DNA from: Microbulbifer flavimaris
Lineage (GTDB): Bacteria; Pseudomonadota; Gammaproteobacteria; Pseudomonadales; Cellvibrionaceae
Direction: 5' to 3'
Assembly (NCBI RefSeq): GCF_001641755.2
Contig: NZ_LRFG02000001.1
Span: forward strand, 124,001 to 188,000
DNA: 64,000 nt
Part shown: piece after piece, positions 20,705 through 31,180 of the stretch
How the letters are laid out: every line of letters begins with the position of its first letter
Position numbering within the stretch: the stretch's first letter is position 1
Notes under the pieces: generated by a model
The model's database searches: none
The model's input: only the letters and a program-made list of their open reading frames with translations
Told to the model about the DNA's origin: nothing
Translations under genes and position numbers: made by a program

Positions 20705-21928
20705 TCAGGGGCTGTATTCCTCGAAATCCGCTTCCACGGCCTCATTGAGCTCCATCAAGAACTCCGGTGCAGCACTGGTGATACGGCTCCAGCTGGGGAT
20801 AAACGGCGTTTCCATCGGGTTTTCCAGAAAAGTCTGGCCAGCCTTCATCAGGTTACGGGCGAACAGCTCCACGGTCTGCTCCTCCTTGTGAATGTCAAAG
20901 TCCAGCCCATTCATGATGGCGTCGTTACGGTAGGTCTCGACAAAATCCAGCGCGATGCGGAAATAGGTGGCCTTGATACTGCGGAAGATTTCCGAGGAGA
21001 AAACGATGCCCTGGGTGGCAAGCTTGCGAAACAGCGACTTGGAAATATCGATCGACATTTTCGACAAGCCACCCTGGTCATCGTGGAATGAGACATTCTG
21101 ATGCTTGTGGTCGTAGCTGTGGGCGATATCCACCTGGCACAGGCGGTTGGTGGAATAGTTGCGGTACATTTCCGACAGTACACCGATTTCCAGCCCCCAG
21201 TCACTGGGGATGCGCAGGTCGTTGATGACATCGCGGCGGAAGGAAAACTCCCCTGCGAGGGCGTAGCGGAAGCTGTCCATATAATTCAGGTAGTCGGTGT
21301 GGCCGTAAATTTTCTTCAGTGTGCGGATCAGCGGAGTGACTAGCAGACGGCAGACGCGACCGTTGATCTTTCCCGAGGCCACCCGGGAATAGAAACCCTT
21401 GCAGAACTCGTAATTGAAGTTGGGGTTGGCGATCGGGTAGAAGAGCCGCGCCAGCATGGAGCGATCATAGGTGACAATATCGCAATCGTGCAGCGCCACC
21501 GCTTCACCCCGGCGGGAGGAAAGTATGTAGCCGAGACAGTACCAGACGTTGCGCCCCTTTCCCGGTTCCAGCGGTGCCAGGCCGCGCTCCTGCAATTTTG
21601 CATCCAGGTTCCTGAGGCGGGGGCCGTCGTTCCAGAGTACCCGCACATGCTGCGGCAACTTGGTGAAATGCTGCAAGGCGTCGCGATACTGGGCCTCGTC
21701 GGCGCGGTCCAGGCCGATGACAATTTCAGAAAGATAGGGAACACGAGACAGCTCTGCGAGAATTTTCGGCAGGGCCTCCCCCTCCAGCTCGGAATACAGG
21801 GAGGGCAGGAGCAGGGACATGGGACGCTGACGGGAAAACTCGATCAGCTCCCGTTCCATTTCCTCCAGTGGGCGGCGGGATAAGTTGTGGAGAGTGGTAA
21901 TACTGCCATTCTGGAAAAAGTCGGTCAC
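20705..21928 (-). CDS. gpgS: GT81-type glycosyltransferase, probable glucosyl-3-phosphoglycerate synthase
   Basis: The 407-residue protein is a GT-A fold glycosyltransferase. It has the nucleotide-binding block [17 protein letters not shown] and a DxD-type metal site Asp148-Cys-Asp150 ([10 protein letters not shown]). The spacing from PGKG to the DxD site and the C-terminal SYDHKHQ region fit glucosyl-3-phosphoglycerate synthases, which transfer glucose from an NDP-glucose to 3-phosphoglycerate. The GTG start at 21928 is preceded by CAGGAG. The phosphatase gene upstream and the phosphorylase downstream support the assignment. A mannosyl-3-phosphoglycerate synthase is a less likely alternative. 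Confidence 0.78.
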   Translation of the reverse strand: MTDFFQNGSITTLHNLSRRPLEEMERELIEFSRQRPMSLLLPSLYSELEGEALPKILAELSRVPYLSEIVIGLDRADEAQYRDALQHFTKLPQHVRVLWNDGPRLRNLDAKLQERGLAPLEPGKGRNVWYCLGYILSSRRGEAVALHDCDIVTYDRSMLARLFYPIANPNFNYEFCKGFYSRVASGKINGRVCRLLVTPLIRTLKKIYGHTDYLNYMDSFRYALAGEFSFRRDVINDLRIPSDWGLEIGVLSEMYRNYSTNRLCQVDIAHSYDHKHQNVSFHDDQGGLSKMSIDISKSLFRKLATQGIVFSSEIFRSIKATYFRIALDFVETYRNDAIMNGLDFDIHKEEQTVELFARNLMKAGQTFLENPMETPFIPSWSRITSAAPEFLMELNEAVEADFEEYSP

Positions 21929-22035
21929 AGGGCGCTCCTGGTTCTTGTACTTGCGGTGTCTCAAGCCGTTTTCTTGCCGGCAGTGCAGATACCTTGGTTT
22001 TCTCTCGTCGTTCTCTTTGTTGCTCTAGCTGGCTG

Positions 22036-22932
22036 TTATCTTTCTTCGTTGGAGGGGAATACCAGTTCGCCGATGACTTCCCGCCAGCCAAGCGGCCCCT
22101 CGGCAGTACTGGTGATCACCTGTCGCGTTGGTGTTACCTGCAGCTCTGGCGCGGCACGATCCACGGCGCGGATAATGACAGCCACGTCTGCGACCGCCAG
22201 CATGTCCAGGTCATTTTCGCTGTCACCGGCGCAGATCAGGGAGAGGTTTTCCCGCCCGGCCTGCTGGTAACAGCGGCGCAGGGTCTCTGTTGCCTGTCCC
22301 TTGTCTGTCGGGCCCTGCAGATGCAGAAAGCGACCTCCTTGCAGGGTAGCAAGGCCGGCTTCTCGGGCCCGCTCGCGGAAGGCGACCTTTTCGGCATCAG
22401 TACCGCGCCACAGCAGCGGCTCGGAATAGCGTCTCTGCTGGGCCAGTTCCGCCTGCTTGGTGGTCAGTCCAGTGGCCTCGACGATCTCAGCGGTGGAGGC
22501 CTGGGAGAATGCGAGGTAGGGTGCACCGTGCTTGATGGCGTCTGCCTGAAGATAGTGCACCAGGGTATCGCGGGGCGTGCCGGTTTCCAGAATCAGGAAA
22601 TCACCGCTGTCTTTCGCAGAGTGAGCACCCTGCGGAATTTTGGCAAAGTAGTCCCGCGGGATCACAATGGCGGAACCATTTTCACAGATAAAAGGATGCC
22701 GGTTTTTGAGCTCGCGCCGGAGGGCGAGCATTTCGCTGCTGGTTTTGCTGCTGTTCAGCACCACGGGGATGTCAGCGGTCTCCAATGCCGCAAGCAGAGT
22801 GTCCACCGGATCATGGGAATAGTCGAAGTGATCGAGCAGGGTTCCGTCAAGATCACTCACGATCATCCAGGCGTCATTGGCCTTTTGCTTCAATCCATCA
22901 CCCTGTTGCTTGTCTCGGAGTGTTGCTGTCAT
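22036..22932 (-). CDS. HAD phosphatase of the mannosyl/glucosyl-3-phosphoglycerate phosphatase family
   Basis: This 298-residue HAD IIB enzyme carries motif I as Asp27-x-Asp29 (SDLDGTLLD), motif II as NSSKTSSEM, and the motif IV block GDSENDLDML. PFICENGSAI and ALRREL match mannosyl-3-phosphoglycerate phosphatases, which also accept glucosyl-3-phosphoglycerate. It would remove the phosphate from the product of the neighbouring synthase to yield glucosylglycerate. It is the first gene of the three-gene minus-strand module, 107 bases before the synthase. The ATG at 22932 is chosen; GTG directly before it and a TTG 24 bases upstream are in frame. Confidence 0.82.
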   Translation of the reverse strand: MTATLRDKQQGDGLKQKANDAWMIVSDLDGTLLDHFDYSHDPVDTLLAALETADIPVVLNSSKTSSEMLALRRELKNRHPFICENGSAIVIPRDYFAKIPQGAHSAKDSGDFLILETGTPRDTLVHYLQADAIKHGAPYLAFSQASTAEIVEATGLTTKQAELAQQRRYSEPLLWRGTDAEKVAFRERAREAGLATLQGGRFLHLQGPTDKGQATETLRRCYQQAGRENLSLICAGDSENDLDMLAVADVAVIIRAVDRAAPELQVTPTRQVITSTAEGPLGWREVIGELVFPSNEER

Positions 22933-23345
22933 CACTGCCCTGTCGCTGTGCGTCAAATACAGTAATCCAAATTTAGTGCCAGAACGGCTCAGCGCCTGGA
23001 AATAGTCCTTTGATGTCGTGTCCTGCCACGAATCAGTTCCGTCAGTGACATTCGCCGTGCATCAGCCCTCTGGACTTGATGGTGAGTGCACCGGCTTGGT
23101 GAGGCAATTCCATTTTAAAAACCTGGCTGCCCCGAAGTGGGGCGCTGGTTCGAACTTGTCTGGGTAACGTTGAACATGGCGCCATTTTCCCGGTTCGCTG
23201 TTCTGTGACGGGCATTCTCCAGAGCGGGCACTTTTGCGCGACCAGTGGTTGCCTTATATTCACGCTCGCAGAGGTTATTCGCGTCAGGTGGGTCACCACC
23301 CAGCTGACAGTAGATGTGTAATCAAATAGTTCAGGGAGGAATTCA
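22933..23345. other. Intergenic region between divergent units
   Basis: About 413 bases without a convincing gene separate the glucosylglycerate module (minus) from the hypothetical pair (plus). It should hold both promoters, but no clear -35/-10 pair stands out. A small hairpin (TGCCCC / GGGGCG) is present near 23130-23147. TATATT near 23254 could be a -10 element for the plus-strand genes. Confidence 0.5.
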
Positions 23346-23744
23346 ATGAGTTGGAGTAAGGCCAATATGGCTGCCGGTGCGTGCTGGGGGATTCTTGCGC
23401 ACCACGAAGTGGGGCAGTTGCATCCCGAATTGCATCCCTTTGCCGGGGCTGGAGCACTATCCCTGGCCATGCTGCACTATTACAACCCCCATGCCTCGGC
23501 ACTGCACCGGGAATTGCGGGCGGCCGGTTTGGCTGAGCAGTTCGTGGCCTATGTATTTCATTTTTACCGTCCCGGTTTTGAGCGTCAGTCAGACGACGGC
23601 AACCGGCAGGAACGTTTGAAAGGCCTGCAGGAGAAGCTCTATCGACTCTTTCTGCAGCCGGAGGGTAAAACCCTGGATGACCTGGCCCGTTTACTGGACG
23701 AGGAACTGGTTTTCGCCGATGAGCTAACCGGGGTGGAAGCATGA
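23346..23744 (+). CDS. Hypothetical protein, 132 residues
   Basis: I do not recognise a family. The protein is soluble, has no signal peptide, is rich in Leu, Ala, His and Glu, and contains HPELHPFAGAGALSLAMLHYYNPHASALHREL, which looks helical (written here only to show the His-rich stretch in part: HHEVGQLHPELHP at about 19-31). A very good ribosome site (GGGAGGAATTCA) precedes the ATG. Its last codons overlap the next gene by four bases (ATGA), so the two proteins are probably made together. Confidence 0.72.
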   Translation: MSWSKANMAAGACWGILAHHEVGQLHPELHPFAGAGALSLAMLHYYNPHASALHRELRAAGLAEQFVAYVFHFYRPGFERQSDDGNRQERLKGLQEKLYRLFLQPEGKTLDDLARLLDEELVFADELTGVEA

Positions 23745-24718
23745 TTTCGTTCAAGAACTCCGCGCGCTACGGCTTCGCCATACTGGCCGCACTGGGCTCC
23801 GCACATGGGTTGGCCGACACCGCCGATGCTGCCGGTCACAAGTCGTTTGAGTTGGTGACCCTGACCAGTGAAGAGGCGGGGCGCACTGCGCTGGGGGTAG
23901 ACTTCGAAATTGATCGCATCGAGCTGGGGCCGGTGCAGTTCTCTGCCCAGGGTGTTTATTCTTTTGATGATGCGGTGCGCTCCCAGGATATGCTGAGCTT
24001 CGACTTCAGCCGTGAGTTTGCCTCAGTACAGCAGTGCTACCAGGTTGGTATGGATACCGGTGCGGATAACGACGATGCACCGGTGGTGATCGAGCCGGGA
24101 ACCCTGCCTGACGGTCCGGGGCCGGTGAATAGTTGCCCCTGGGGGCGCTGGAGTTTTGGCGGCTCGGCCAGTCACGAGACCGACCAGGACTTTGACGATG
24201 GGCAGACGGTGCTGGCGTTGACCACTGCGCTGGAGATGCCCGCCGCCCATGACAATGCCACTTTTGCGCAGTTCTACGCCCTGCTGGACTTTGTACCGGG
24301 ATTGCTGCGTGCGGCGAGTGGTTATCCCGCGGACCACGAGCTGGGTAGCGCGTTGCGGCCAATTGTCTCCCTTGCGCTCGGTGAAGTGGATCCCCAGCAG
24401 GATGCGCAGCGGGAGCAGCTACTGGGTGGACTGGATCGCTACTACCGGGCGGAGGGGGAGATTTCCCTCAGCACGCCGGTGGCGTTGTTCGATGGCAAAC
24501 CGGTCCTGCTTGCCTACGATTACCGGTATTTCAGGGAGCTGGATGCGGATGCGGTGATTGAGGGTGCAAATCTGCATCGTAGCCGGTTACTGCAGTTTTC
24601 CCTGCGCATGCCCAGTGCAGACGATCGGGGTTATGCATTCGTAGGTTACTCATCCGGCAGGTTGCCGTTCGGCATCGAGGATGAAGTACTGGAAGTGGGC
24701 TGGAGTTACAGTCTCTGA
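23741..24718 (+). CDS. Hypothetical exported protein, 325 residues
   Basis: The N terminus (ARYGFAILAALGSAHGLADT) looks like a signal peptide cleaved near residue 27. The mature part contains short alternating hydrophobic stretches, ends in an aromatic residue pattern (VGWSYSL), and has two cysteines near a Pro/Gly-rich segment (about 98-132). Alternating segments such as VQFSAQGVYSF and LLQFSLRMP suggest a beta-rich envelope or outer-membrane protein, but this is inference. It overlaps the preceding small gene by four bases. Confidence 0.75.
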   Translation: MISFKNSARYGFAILAALGSAHGLADTADAAGHKSFELVTLTSEEAGRTALGVDFEIDRIELGPVQFSAQGVYSFDDAVRSQDMLSFDFSREFASVQQCYQVGMDTGADNDDAPVVIEPGTLPDGPGPVNSCPWGRWSFGGSASHETDQDFDDGQTVLALTTALEMPAAHDNATFAQFYALLDFVPGLLRAASGYPADHELGSALRPIVSLALGEVDPQQDAQREQLLGGLDRYYRAEGEISLSTPVALFDGKPVLLAYDYRYFRELDADAVIEGANLHRSRLLQFSLRMPSADDRGYAFVGYSSGRLPFGIEDEVLEVGWSYSL

Positions 24719-24749
24719 CTGCCCGGCTCCATGGTTGCTGTGAAGCAGA

Positions 24750-24769
24750 CCGGCCCTTCCACGGGCCGG
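24750..24769. terminator. Hairpin between convergent genes
   Basis: CCGGCCC (24750-24756) and GGGCCGG (24763-24769) form a perfect stem with a six-base loop between two convergent genes. There is no clear T run on either side, so termination is only a possibility. Confidence 0.4.
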
Positions 24770-24788
24770 CCTGCCATTGGAACGCTTA

Positions 24789-25520
24789 TCAGAGCGACTG
24801 TATCCAGGTGCCATCCGGCTGACGGCAGGCGGTGCCCCGGGTCGACTGCGGATTGCCACCACTGAAAACCTCAGCGGTATACGAACGACAGTATTGATCA
24901 CCCTGCTGGCGCACCGGGCCCGGGGTTACCGCGTATTGCTGCTGCCCCTGGTCACCCCAGGTAATCCGCTGTCCCTCAGGAGCGAATTCCAGCGCCTGAG
25001 CCACACAAGCCTGGTTGCGGGCATCCATGCGTCGACCTACCTCGCCACCGATCAGGACTCCGGCGATAGCACCACCGATGGTAGCGGCGGTGTTTCCACG
25101 ACCGTCACCGATCTGGTGGCCCAGCACGCCGCCGATCAGTCCTCCGAGTACGCTGCCCACCTTCTGGCTGTTACAGCGTGTGGTCGTGGGACGCGGGGCG
25201 GGCCGCCACTCCGGGCGATATTCGGGCTCGGGGGCGCGATCGTCAAACCAGGGCGGCAGCACGACGACGGCTGGCTGGCGATGGTAACGGACTGGGCGAC
25301 ATTCGCGTTCCTCCTCGTAGCTTCCGTCGCTGTACCACTCGCGCTCTACTTTGCAGTTGCCATCCCAGAACTCTTCCTCGGCGACGCGACGCTCGTGCTT
25401 GTGGTGTTTGTGCTTGTGCTTGTGTTTCTTCCAGCCACGCCCCTCGGGTGGCTCGGCCACTGCCGCAACAGCCAGCACGCAGGACAGCAGCGCAGCAGCC
25501 AGTCTGGTAACTATCTTCAT
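24789..25520 (-). CDS. Glycine-zipper (17 kDa antigen-like) exported protein with His/Lys-rich N terminus
   Basis: A signal peptide (about 1-22) precedes a striking charged stretch, KKHKHKHKHHKHE (31-43). A Pro/Arg/Tyr-rich linker then leads to a glycine-zipper region (about 122-165: VGSVLGGLIGGVLGHQIG and GGAIAGVLIGGEVG). The C-terminal part (about 170-243) carries several Cys and resembles the tail of surface-antigen-type proteins. Glycine zippers of this kind insert in or associate with the outer membrane. The His/Lys run might bind metal or anionic polymers. GAGGAAGTC precedes the ATG. A second glycine-zipper gene lies at 35879. Confidence 0.8.
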   Translation of the reverse strand: MKIVTRLAAALLSCVLAVAAVAEPPEGRGWKKHKHKHKHHKHERRVAEEEFWDGNCKVEREWYSDGSYEEERECRPVRYHRQPAVVVLPPWFDDRAPEPEYRPEWRPAPRPTTTRCNSQKVGSVLGGLIGGVLGHQIGDGRGNTAATIGGAIAGVLIGGEVGRRMDARNQACVAQALEFAPEGQRITWGDQGQQQYAVTPGPVRQQGDQYCRSYTAEVFSGGNPQSTRGTACRQPDGTWIQSL

Positions 25521-25708
25521 GACTTCCTCGATTCTTCTGGTTCGGTCTGGCGATCTCGGTCGGCATCTGCCGGTCGGAGGCGAGGCGCACAGTTTAACAA
25601 CCTGGCCAATAGTGACAGCTTCTCGATTGAGAAGTTGCGAGGGGGATCACTTAAGATGTGCGGCGTGTATCCAGGTGAGCCCGGTGATGCCCTGGCCCAC
25701 CTGGCCAG

Positions 25709-27571
25709 TCAGGGCGCCTGACAGGGCAGGCAGCGGGCGTAGATGGCGCGGGGGTCCCGGTAACTCTGCAGTTCGGCCAGGGGTTCCAGCGCTGGCTGGA
25801 GACTGCTGAGCCAGGCGCCCAGCGGCAGGTTGGACTGGATTTCGGCGCTGACGCTGGCGCCGATATTGTCCGAGAGCGCGCGCATGAAGCGTTCACCGGG
25901 AGTCAGTTCGCGCTTGATCTCGACCAGCTCGTATTCCTCCAGTTCCGCCAGCTTGGCAGCGCCGGCGATGGCATCATTCAGGTTGCCGAGCTCGTCCACC
26001 AGGCCCAGCTGCTGGGCGGTGCGTCCGGTCCAGACCTGGCCCTGGGCAATCTTGTGCACCTCGTCGGGGGTGCTGCCCCGGGCCTCGGCGACGATACGCA
26101 GGAAGCGGTCGTAGGTGTTCTCCACACCGAGCTGCAGGACCTCGGCCGCCGGTTCGGGCAGTGCCCGATCGAGCCGCATGGTGCCCGCCAGTTCCGAGGT
26201 GCCAATGCCGTCGTTATATATGCCGATGGACTCCAGGGACTCCTCGAAAGTGGGGAAAGCGCCGAAAACGCCGATCGAACCGGTGATGGTGGAAGGCGTC
26301 GCCCAGATCTGGTCGCCGCCGGTGGCGATCCAGTAGCCGCCGGAAGCCGCCACGCTGCCCATGGAGACCACGACGGGAATATTGGCTTCCCTTGTGGCCA
26401 GCAGTTCCTGCCGGATCGCCTCTGACGCAAATGCCGAGCCGCCACCGCTGTCGACCCGTAACACCAGGGCCGCGACTTCTTTCTCCCGCGCCTGGGCGAT
26501 CAGTTTGCCCAGGCTGACGCTGCCGATCTGGCCCGCCGGGGCTTCGCCATCGACAATGGTCCCGGACGCGGAGATCAGGGCGACTTTGCGGCTGCCTGGC
26601 GTGGGGGCCAGGTGCGTCAGGCGCTGGTTGCGCAGGTAGGGCAGGGCATCGATGGCTTTGTAGGTCTGGTCGTCGTCGCCGACCCCGATTTTCTCCTGCA
26701 GTGCCTTGACGGCTACCCGGCGGCTGGCCAAGTGATCCACAAGCTGGTTGGCGAGCGCAGCATCGGCCCAGCTGCCATTGTGGTCGCGCAGGTTTTGCGG
26801 CAACTCTTCGATGAAAATATCGATAGCCTGGGGCGGCAGGTTGCGCAACCCTGTTACCTGTTCGGTGTACTCGCTCCAGAGCTCGTGCAGCCAGCGCTGG
26901 TTGTTTTCGCGGGAGGCGGGGGACATATCGTCGCGGGTGTAGGGCTCGATGAAGTCCTTGTAGTCACCGACCCGGAAAACGTGGAAGTTGACCTTGAGTT
27001 TGTCGAGGGCACTCTTGAAGTAATTGCGGTAGGCACCGAAGCCGGTCAGCAGCACGGAGCCCATCGGGTTCAGGTAGACCTCGTCGGCGTGACTTGCGAG
27101 GAAATACTGGGCCTGGGTGAAGTTGTCCCCCACTGCGTAGACCGGCTTGTCAGCAGACTTGAAGCGCTGCAGGGCAGCGCCGACTTCCTCCAGCTTGCTG
27201 ATGCCGCCACCCATCAGGTAGTCCAGCTCCAGCACAATAGAGGAAATGCGCTTGTCTTTTGCGGCGAAATCAATCGCGTCCACCAGGTCCTTGACCCGGG
27301 TTTCAACCGGGCCGGGCGGGCCACCCAGGAAGGCCGGCAGTCCGCGGGGTGGGGAGCGCTCGTCCACAAGGAAACCGGTCGGGGCCAGTTTCAGGGCCGC
27401 GCCCTGGGGCACAGTCAGGCGCTCTTCTTTGCCGAAAATTGCAGCGAAAATAAACAGCAGTAGCAAGAGGAACAGCAGGTTGGTGAATACCCGCCGTAAC
27501 CAGGTGATGGCCCCGCCAATTGCCCCGAAGAAGCGGCGGATAAATCCCTTTCTATGGGTTGTCTCAGTCAA
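25709..27571 (-). CDS. sppA: Signal peptide peptidase SppA, 67 kDa type
   Basis: SppA is an inner-membrane serine protease that degrades cleaved signal peptides. The 620-residue protein has one N-terminal membrane helix (about 29-46) and two tandem SppA domains. The catalytic dyad can be placed as Lys205 (VGDYKDFIEP) in the first domain and Ser410 (GSVAASGGYW) in the second, as in E. coli. It starts with TTG, supported by AAGGAG nine bases upstream. It reads in the same direction as the arsC-wrbA-DUF2069 set, 148 bases downstream of it. Confidence 0.93.
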   Translation of the reverse strand: MTETTHRKGFIRRFFGAIGGAITWLRRVFTNLLFLLLLLFIFAAIFGKEERLTVPQGAALKLAPTGFLVDERSPPRGLPAFLGGPPGPVETRVKDLVDAIDFAAKDKRISSIVLELDYLMGGGISKLEEVGAALQRFKSADKPVYAVGDNFTQAQYFLASHADEVYLNPMGSVLLTGFGAYRNYFKSALDKLKVNFHVFRVGDYKDFIEPYTRDDMSPASRENNQRWLHELWSEYTEQVTGLRNLPPQAIDIFIEELPQNLRDHNGSWADAALANQLVDHLASRRVAVKALQEKIGVGDDDQTYKAIDALPYLRNQRLTHLAPTPGSRKVALISASGTIVDGEAPAGQIGSVSLGKLIAQAREKEVAALVLRVDSGGGSAFASEAIRQELLATREANIPVVVSMGSVAASGGYWIATGGDQIWATPSTITGSIGVFGAFPTFEESLESIGIYNDGIGTSELAGTMRLDRALPEPAAEVLQLGVENTYDRFLRIVAEARGSTPDEVHKIAQGQVWTGRTAQQLGLVDELGNLNDAIAGAAKLAELEEYELVEIKRELTPGERFMRALSDNIGASVSAEIQSNLPLGAWLSSLQPALEPLAELQSYRDPRAIYARCLPCQAP

Positions 27572-27719
27572 ACCTCATCACTCCTTAGCGCATGTGGTCC
27601 CGGACCAGTGGCGCGTTGCTGCAAATTCGGCACCTTGCACTAACCTCTATGGCGAAAAGCCGCGACAGGGATAGTGAGTAACACTAATGCCGCTGTCCAA
27701 AGGGTCGCAGGTGTCCTGT

Positions 27720-29028
<1,309 letters not shown>

Positions 29029-29270
29029 AGCAACGGTATCCTGTTAAGGTTTGCCGTATTCTAACCGAATAGCCGCGGCGAGTTCTAAGCTCTTCAGCAT
29101 CGAGCCCGCAGTGATGCAACCGGCCCTGCAGGCCAACGCCAGCCGATGACGTTGGCGACCGATGGGCACCGGTGACGAGAACAGGGATTAAATGGCCGGC
29201 CAGGGTTTCGGGCTGAGGTACCGCACCGCACTCCGGCGGCCCTGGACAGGGCAAAAAAACGGAAAACACC

Positions 29271-30662
29271 ATGACGGAAACGGTGCAACGCTGGCGACGC
29301 TTTCTCCTGTCGCTGTGGTCGCTCTACGGTGAAAAGAACTGCCGGCAGAGTGCCGCCGCCCTCACCTATATGACACTGTTCGCGATCGTCCCGCTGGTGA
29401 CGGTCAGCTACGCAATGCTGTCCCTGTTCCCGGACTTTGCCGGACTGGAGGACAAGCTTCAGCAGCAGATCTTCTCCCACTTTGTGCCGGAGAGCGGGCG
29501 TGAGGTGCAGGAGTACATCAGCAACTTTTCTGACCAGGCCCAGCGCCTCACCGGGCCCGGTATCGCGATCCTGCTGGTGACCGCGGGCCTGATGCTGCGA
29601 AATATTGAAGATACGTTCAATGCAATCTGGGATATCCCCCGTGGGCGCAGTGGCGTATCGAGTTTTCTGCTGTACTGGGCCGTGCTCAGCCTGGGTCCGA
29701 TCCTGTTGGGCGCCGGACTGGCAGCAACCACCTACCTGTTCTCGCAGCGGGTGTTCCTGTCTGAGAATGACAGCCTCGGGCTGATGCCCATTGTCCTGGG
29801 AGTATTGCCCCTGGCCTTTAACGCCGTCGCCTTCACTTTGCTGTTTATCGCGGTTCCCAATTGCCGGGTGCCGCTCAAACACGGGATTGCCGGTGGTGTC
29901 ATCACCGCTTTCGCCTTCGAGCTGGCGAAGAACCTGTTCGGCATTATGGTGGCCCGCAGCTCTGTGCAGGCGATCTACGGCGCCTTTGCCTTCGTACCAC
30001 TGTTCCTGATCTGGATTTACCTGATTTGGATGATCGTCCTGGCGGGATGTGTGCTGGTGCGGACCCTGTCGGTCTATCACGCGGCAAGCCAGGGGCGGCA
30101 GTATTCCGATGTGATGGCTTCCCTCGTGTTGCTGTGGGAAACATTCAAGCGCTACCAGCGCGGACAGCCGCTGCGGGATTCCGACGTTTCGCGGGCAGGG
30201 GTGAAGCCCTCGCAGTGGCGGCGTATTCGCAAGGTGCTGCAGGACAAGAAAGTCATTACCCAAACCGAGCGCAATGACTATGTCCTGCTTCGGGACCTGG
30301 ACTCGATAGAACTTATGGATCTGGCGAACTGGCTGCATCCGAGCCCGATCTCCGGCCGCAGCCACCGGGATTTTCACGGTCAGCCCTGGTACGACGTGGT
30401 TGAGGCGCGGTTTACCGAGTCCCAGGACTATGCCGACGAAAAACTCTCTGTGAGCCTGGGCGACGTTTTTCGCGATGCCTGGGAGCAAGATGGTGACGAT
30501 TCACCCGGCACGCCTCCGGAGCCTGGCCCTGGAAAGAAAACGAATGAGACCAAGACAAAAAAGACCGGTAGTAAACGTGGAGGAAGCAGTGGGAAATCGA
30601 AGTCTGATCCGGATTCGGTGGGCAGCCTGTCTGTTGTTAGCCGTCGCAATAAGCGGTTGTGA
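29271..30662 (+). CDS. YihY/BrkB family membrane protein
   Basis: This 463-residue inner-membrane protein has about six helices in the first 275 residues. Family blocks include the opening region AAALTYMTLFAIVPLV (about 27-42) and the AIYGAFAFVPLFLIWIYLIW helix. The old name ribonuclease BN for this family is incorrect. The extended cytoplasmic C terminus ends in a Lys/Ser/Thr/Gly-rich tail (about 415-463), which is unlike the folded part and may reflect the 74-base overlap with the next gene. It is divergent from arsC, as in Pseudomonas. Confidence 0.9.
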   Translation: MTETVQRWRRFLLSLWSLYGEKNCRQSAAALTYMTLFAIVPLVTVSYAMLSLFPDFAGLEDKLQQQIFSHFVPESGREVQEYISNFSDQAQRLTGPGIAILLVTAGLMLRNIEDTFNAIWDIPRGRSGVSSFLLYWAVLSLGPILLGAGLAATTYLFSQRVFLSENDSLGLMPIVLGVLPLAFNAVAFTLLFIAVPNCRVPLKHGIAGGVITAFAFELAKNLFGIMVARSSVQAIYGAFAFVPLFLIWIYLIWMIVLAGCVLVRTLSVYHAASQGRQYSDVMASLVLLWETFKRYQRGQPLRDSDVSRAGVKPSQWRRIRKVLQDKKVITQTERNDYVLLRDLDSIELMDLANWLHPSPISGRSHRDFHGQPWYDVVEARFTESQDYADEKLSVSLGDVFRDAWEQDGDDSPGTPPEPGPGKKTNETKTKKTGSKRGGSSGKSKSDPDSVGSLSVVSRRNKRL

Positions 30663-31062
30663 GCGCAATGCCGCACCGGCATTTCACACTATCAGCGGTG
30701 AAGCAGTGGAAACTTCCGGGAAAATCCTGCTGGTCAATTACTGGGCTGAGTGGTGCAAGCCCTGTCGGGAAGAGATACCCGAGCTCAATGCCTTCGCTGC
30801 CGAGCATGACAATGTCCTCGTGCTGGGGGTCAATTACGATCCGCTTCCGGCAGAGGAAATCGCCGAGCAGGCCGAGAGACTCGGTATCGAGTTCCCGGTG
30901 CTCGTCGACGATCCGGCCAGCCGCTGGCAGCGCCCGCGACCGCAAGTGCTGCCCAGCACTTTCGTGATCGGGCCGGACAATCGCTGGCGTGCGACTCTCG
31001 TCGGGCCGCAAACTGCCGACACACTGGCATCCGCACTGGACCTCAAGCCCGCATCGCACTGA
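30589..31062 (+). CDS. Thioredoxin-like lipoprotein (TlpA type)
   Basis: The 157-residue protein starts at GTG 30589, with GGAGGAAGCA just before it, inside the end of the yihY gene. A short lipoprotein signal ends in the lipobox ISGC (Cys24). The thioredoxin fold follows with the redox motif Trp55-Cys56-Lys-Pro-Cys59 and the cis-Pro region LPSTFVIG. It probably reduces or oxidises periplasmic protein disulfides while anchored to a membrane. An open frame extends further upstream, but would hide the signal peptide. Confidence 0.87.
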   Translation: MGNRSLIRIRWAACLLLAVAISGCERNAAPAFHTISGEAVETSGKILLVNYWAEWCKPCREEIPELNAFAAEHDNVLVLGVNYDPLPAEEIAEQAERLGIEFPVLVDDPASRWQRPRPQVLPSTFVIGPDNRWRATLVGPQTADTLASALDLKPASH

Positions 31063-31180
31063 GCGACTGGCCGCATAAAGCTATAACCAATGTGTATTAA
31101 GGGGTTCTCCCCGTCACTGTTAGCATGCCCGCCAAAATAAGTCTGACACCCTCGTGGATTCACCGGCGGATTGGAACTCT

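Noticed and set aside
23150..23170. GGTTCGAAC, a possible tRNA T-loop.
   Set aside because: No anticodon or acceptor stem could be placed around it.
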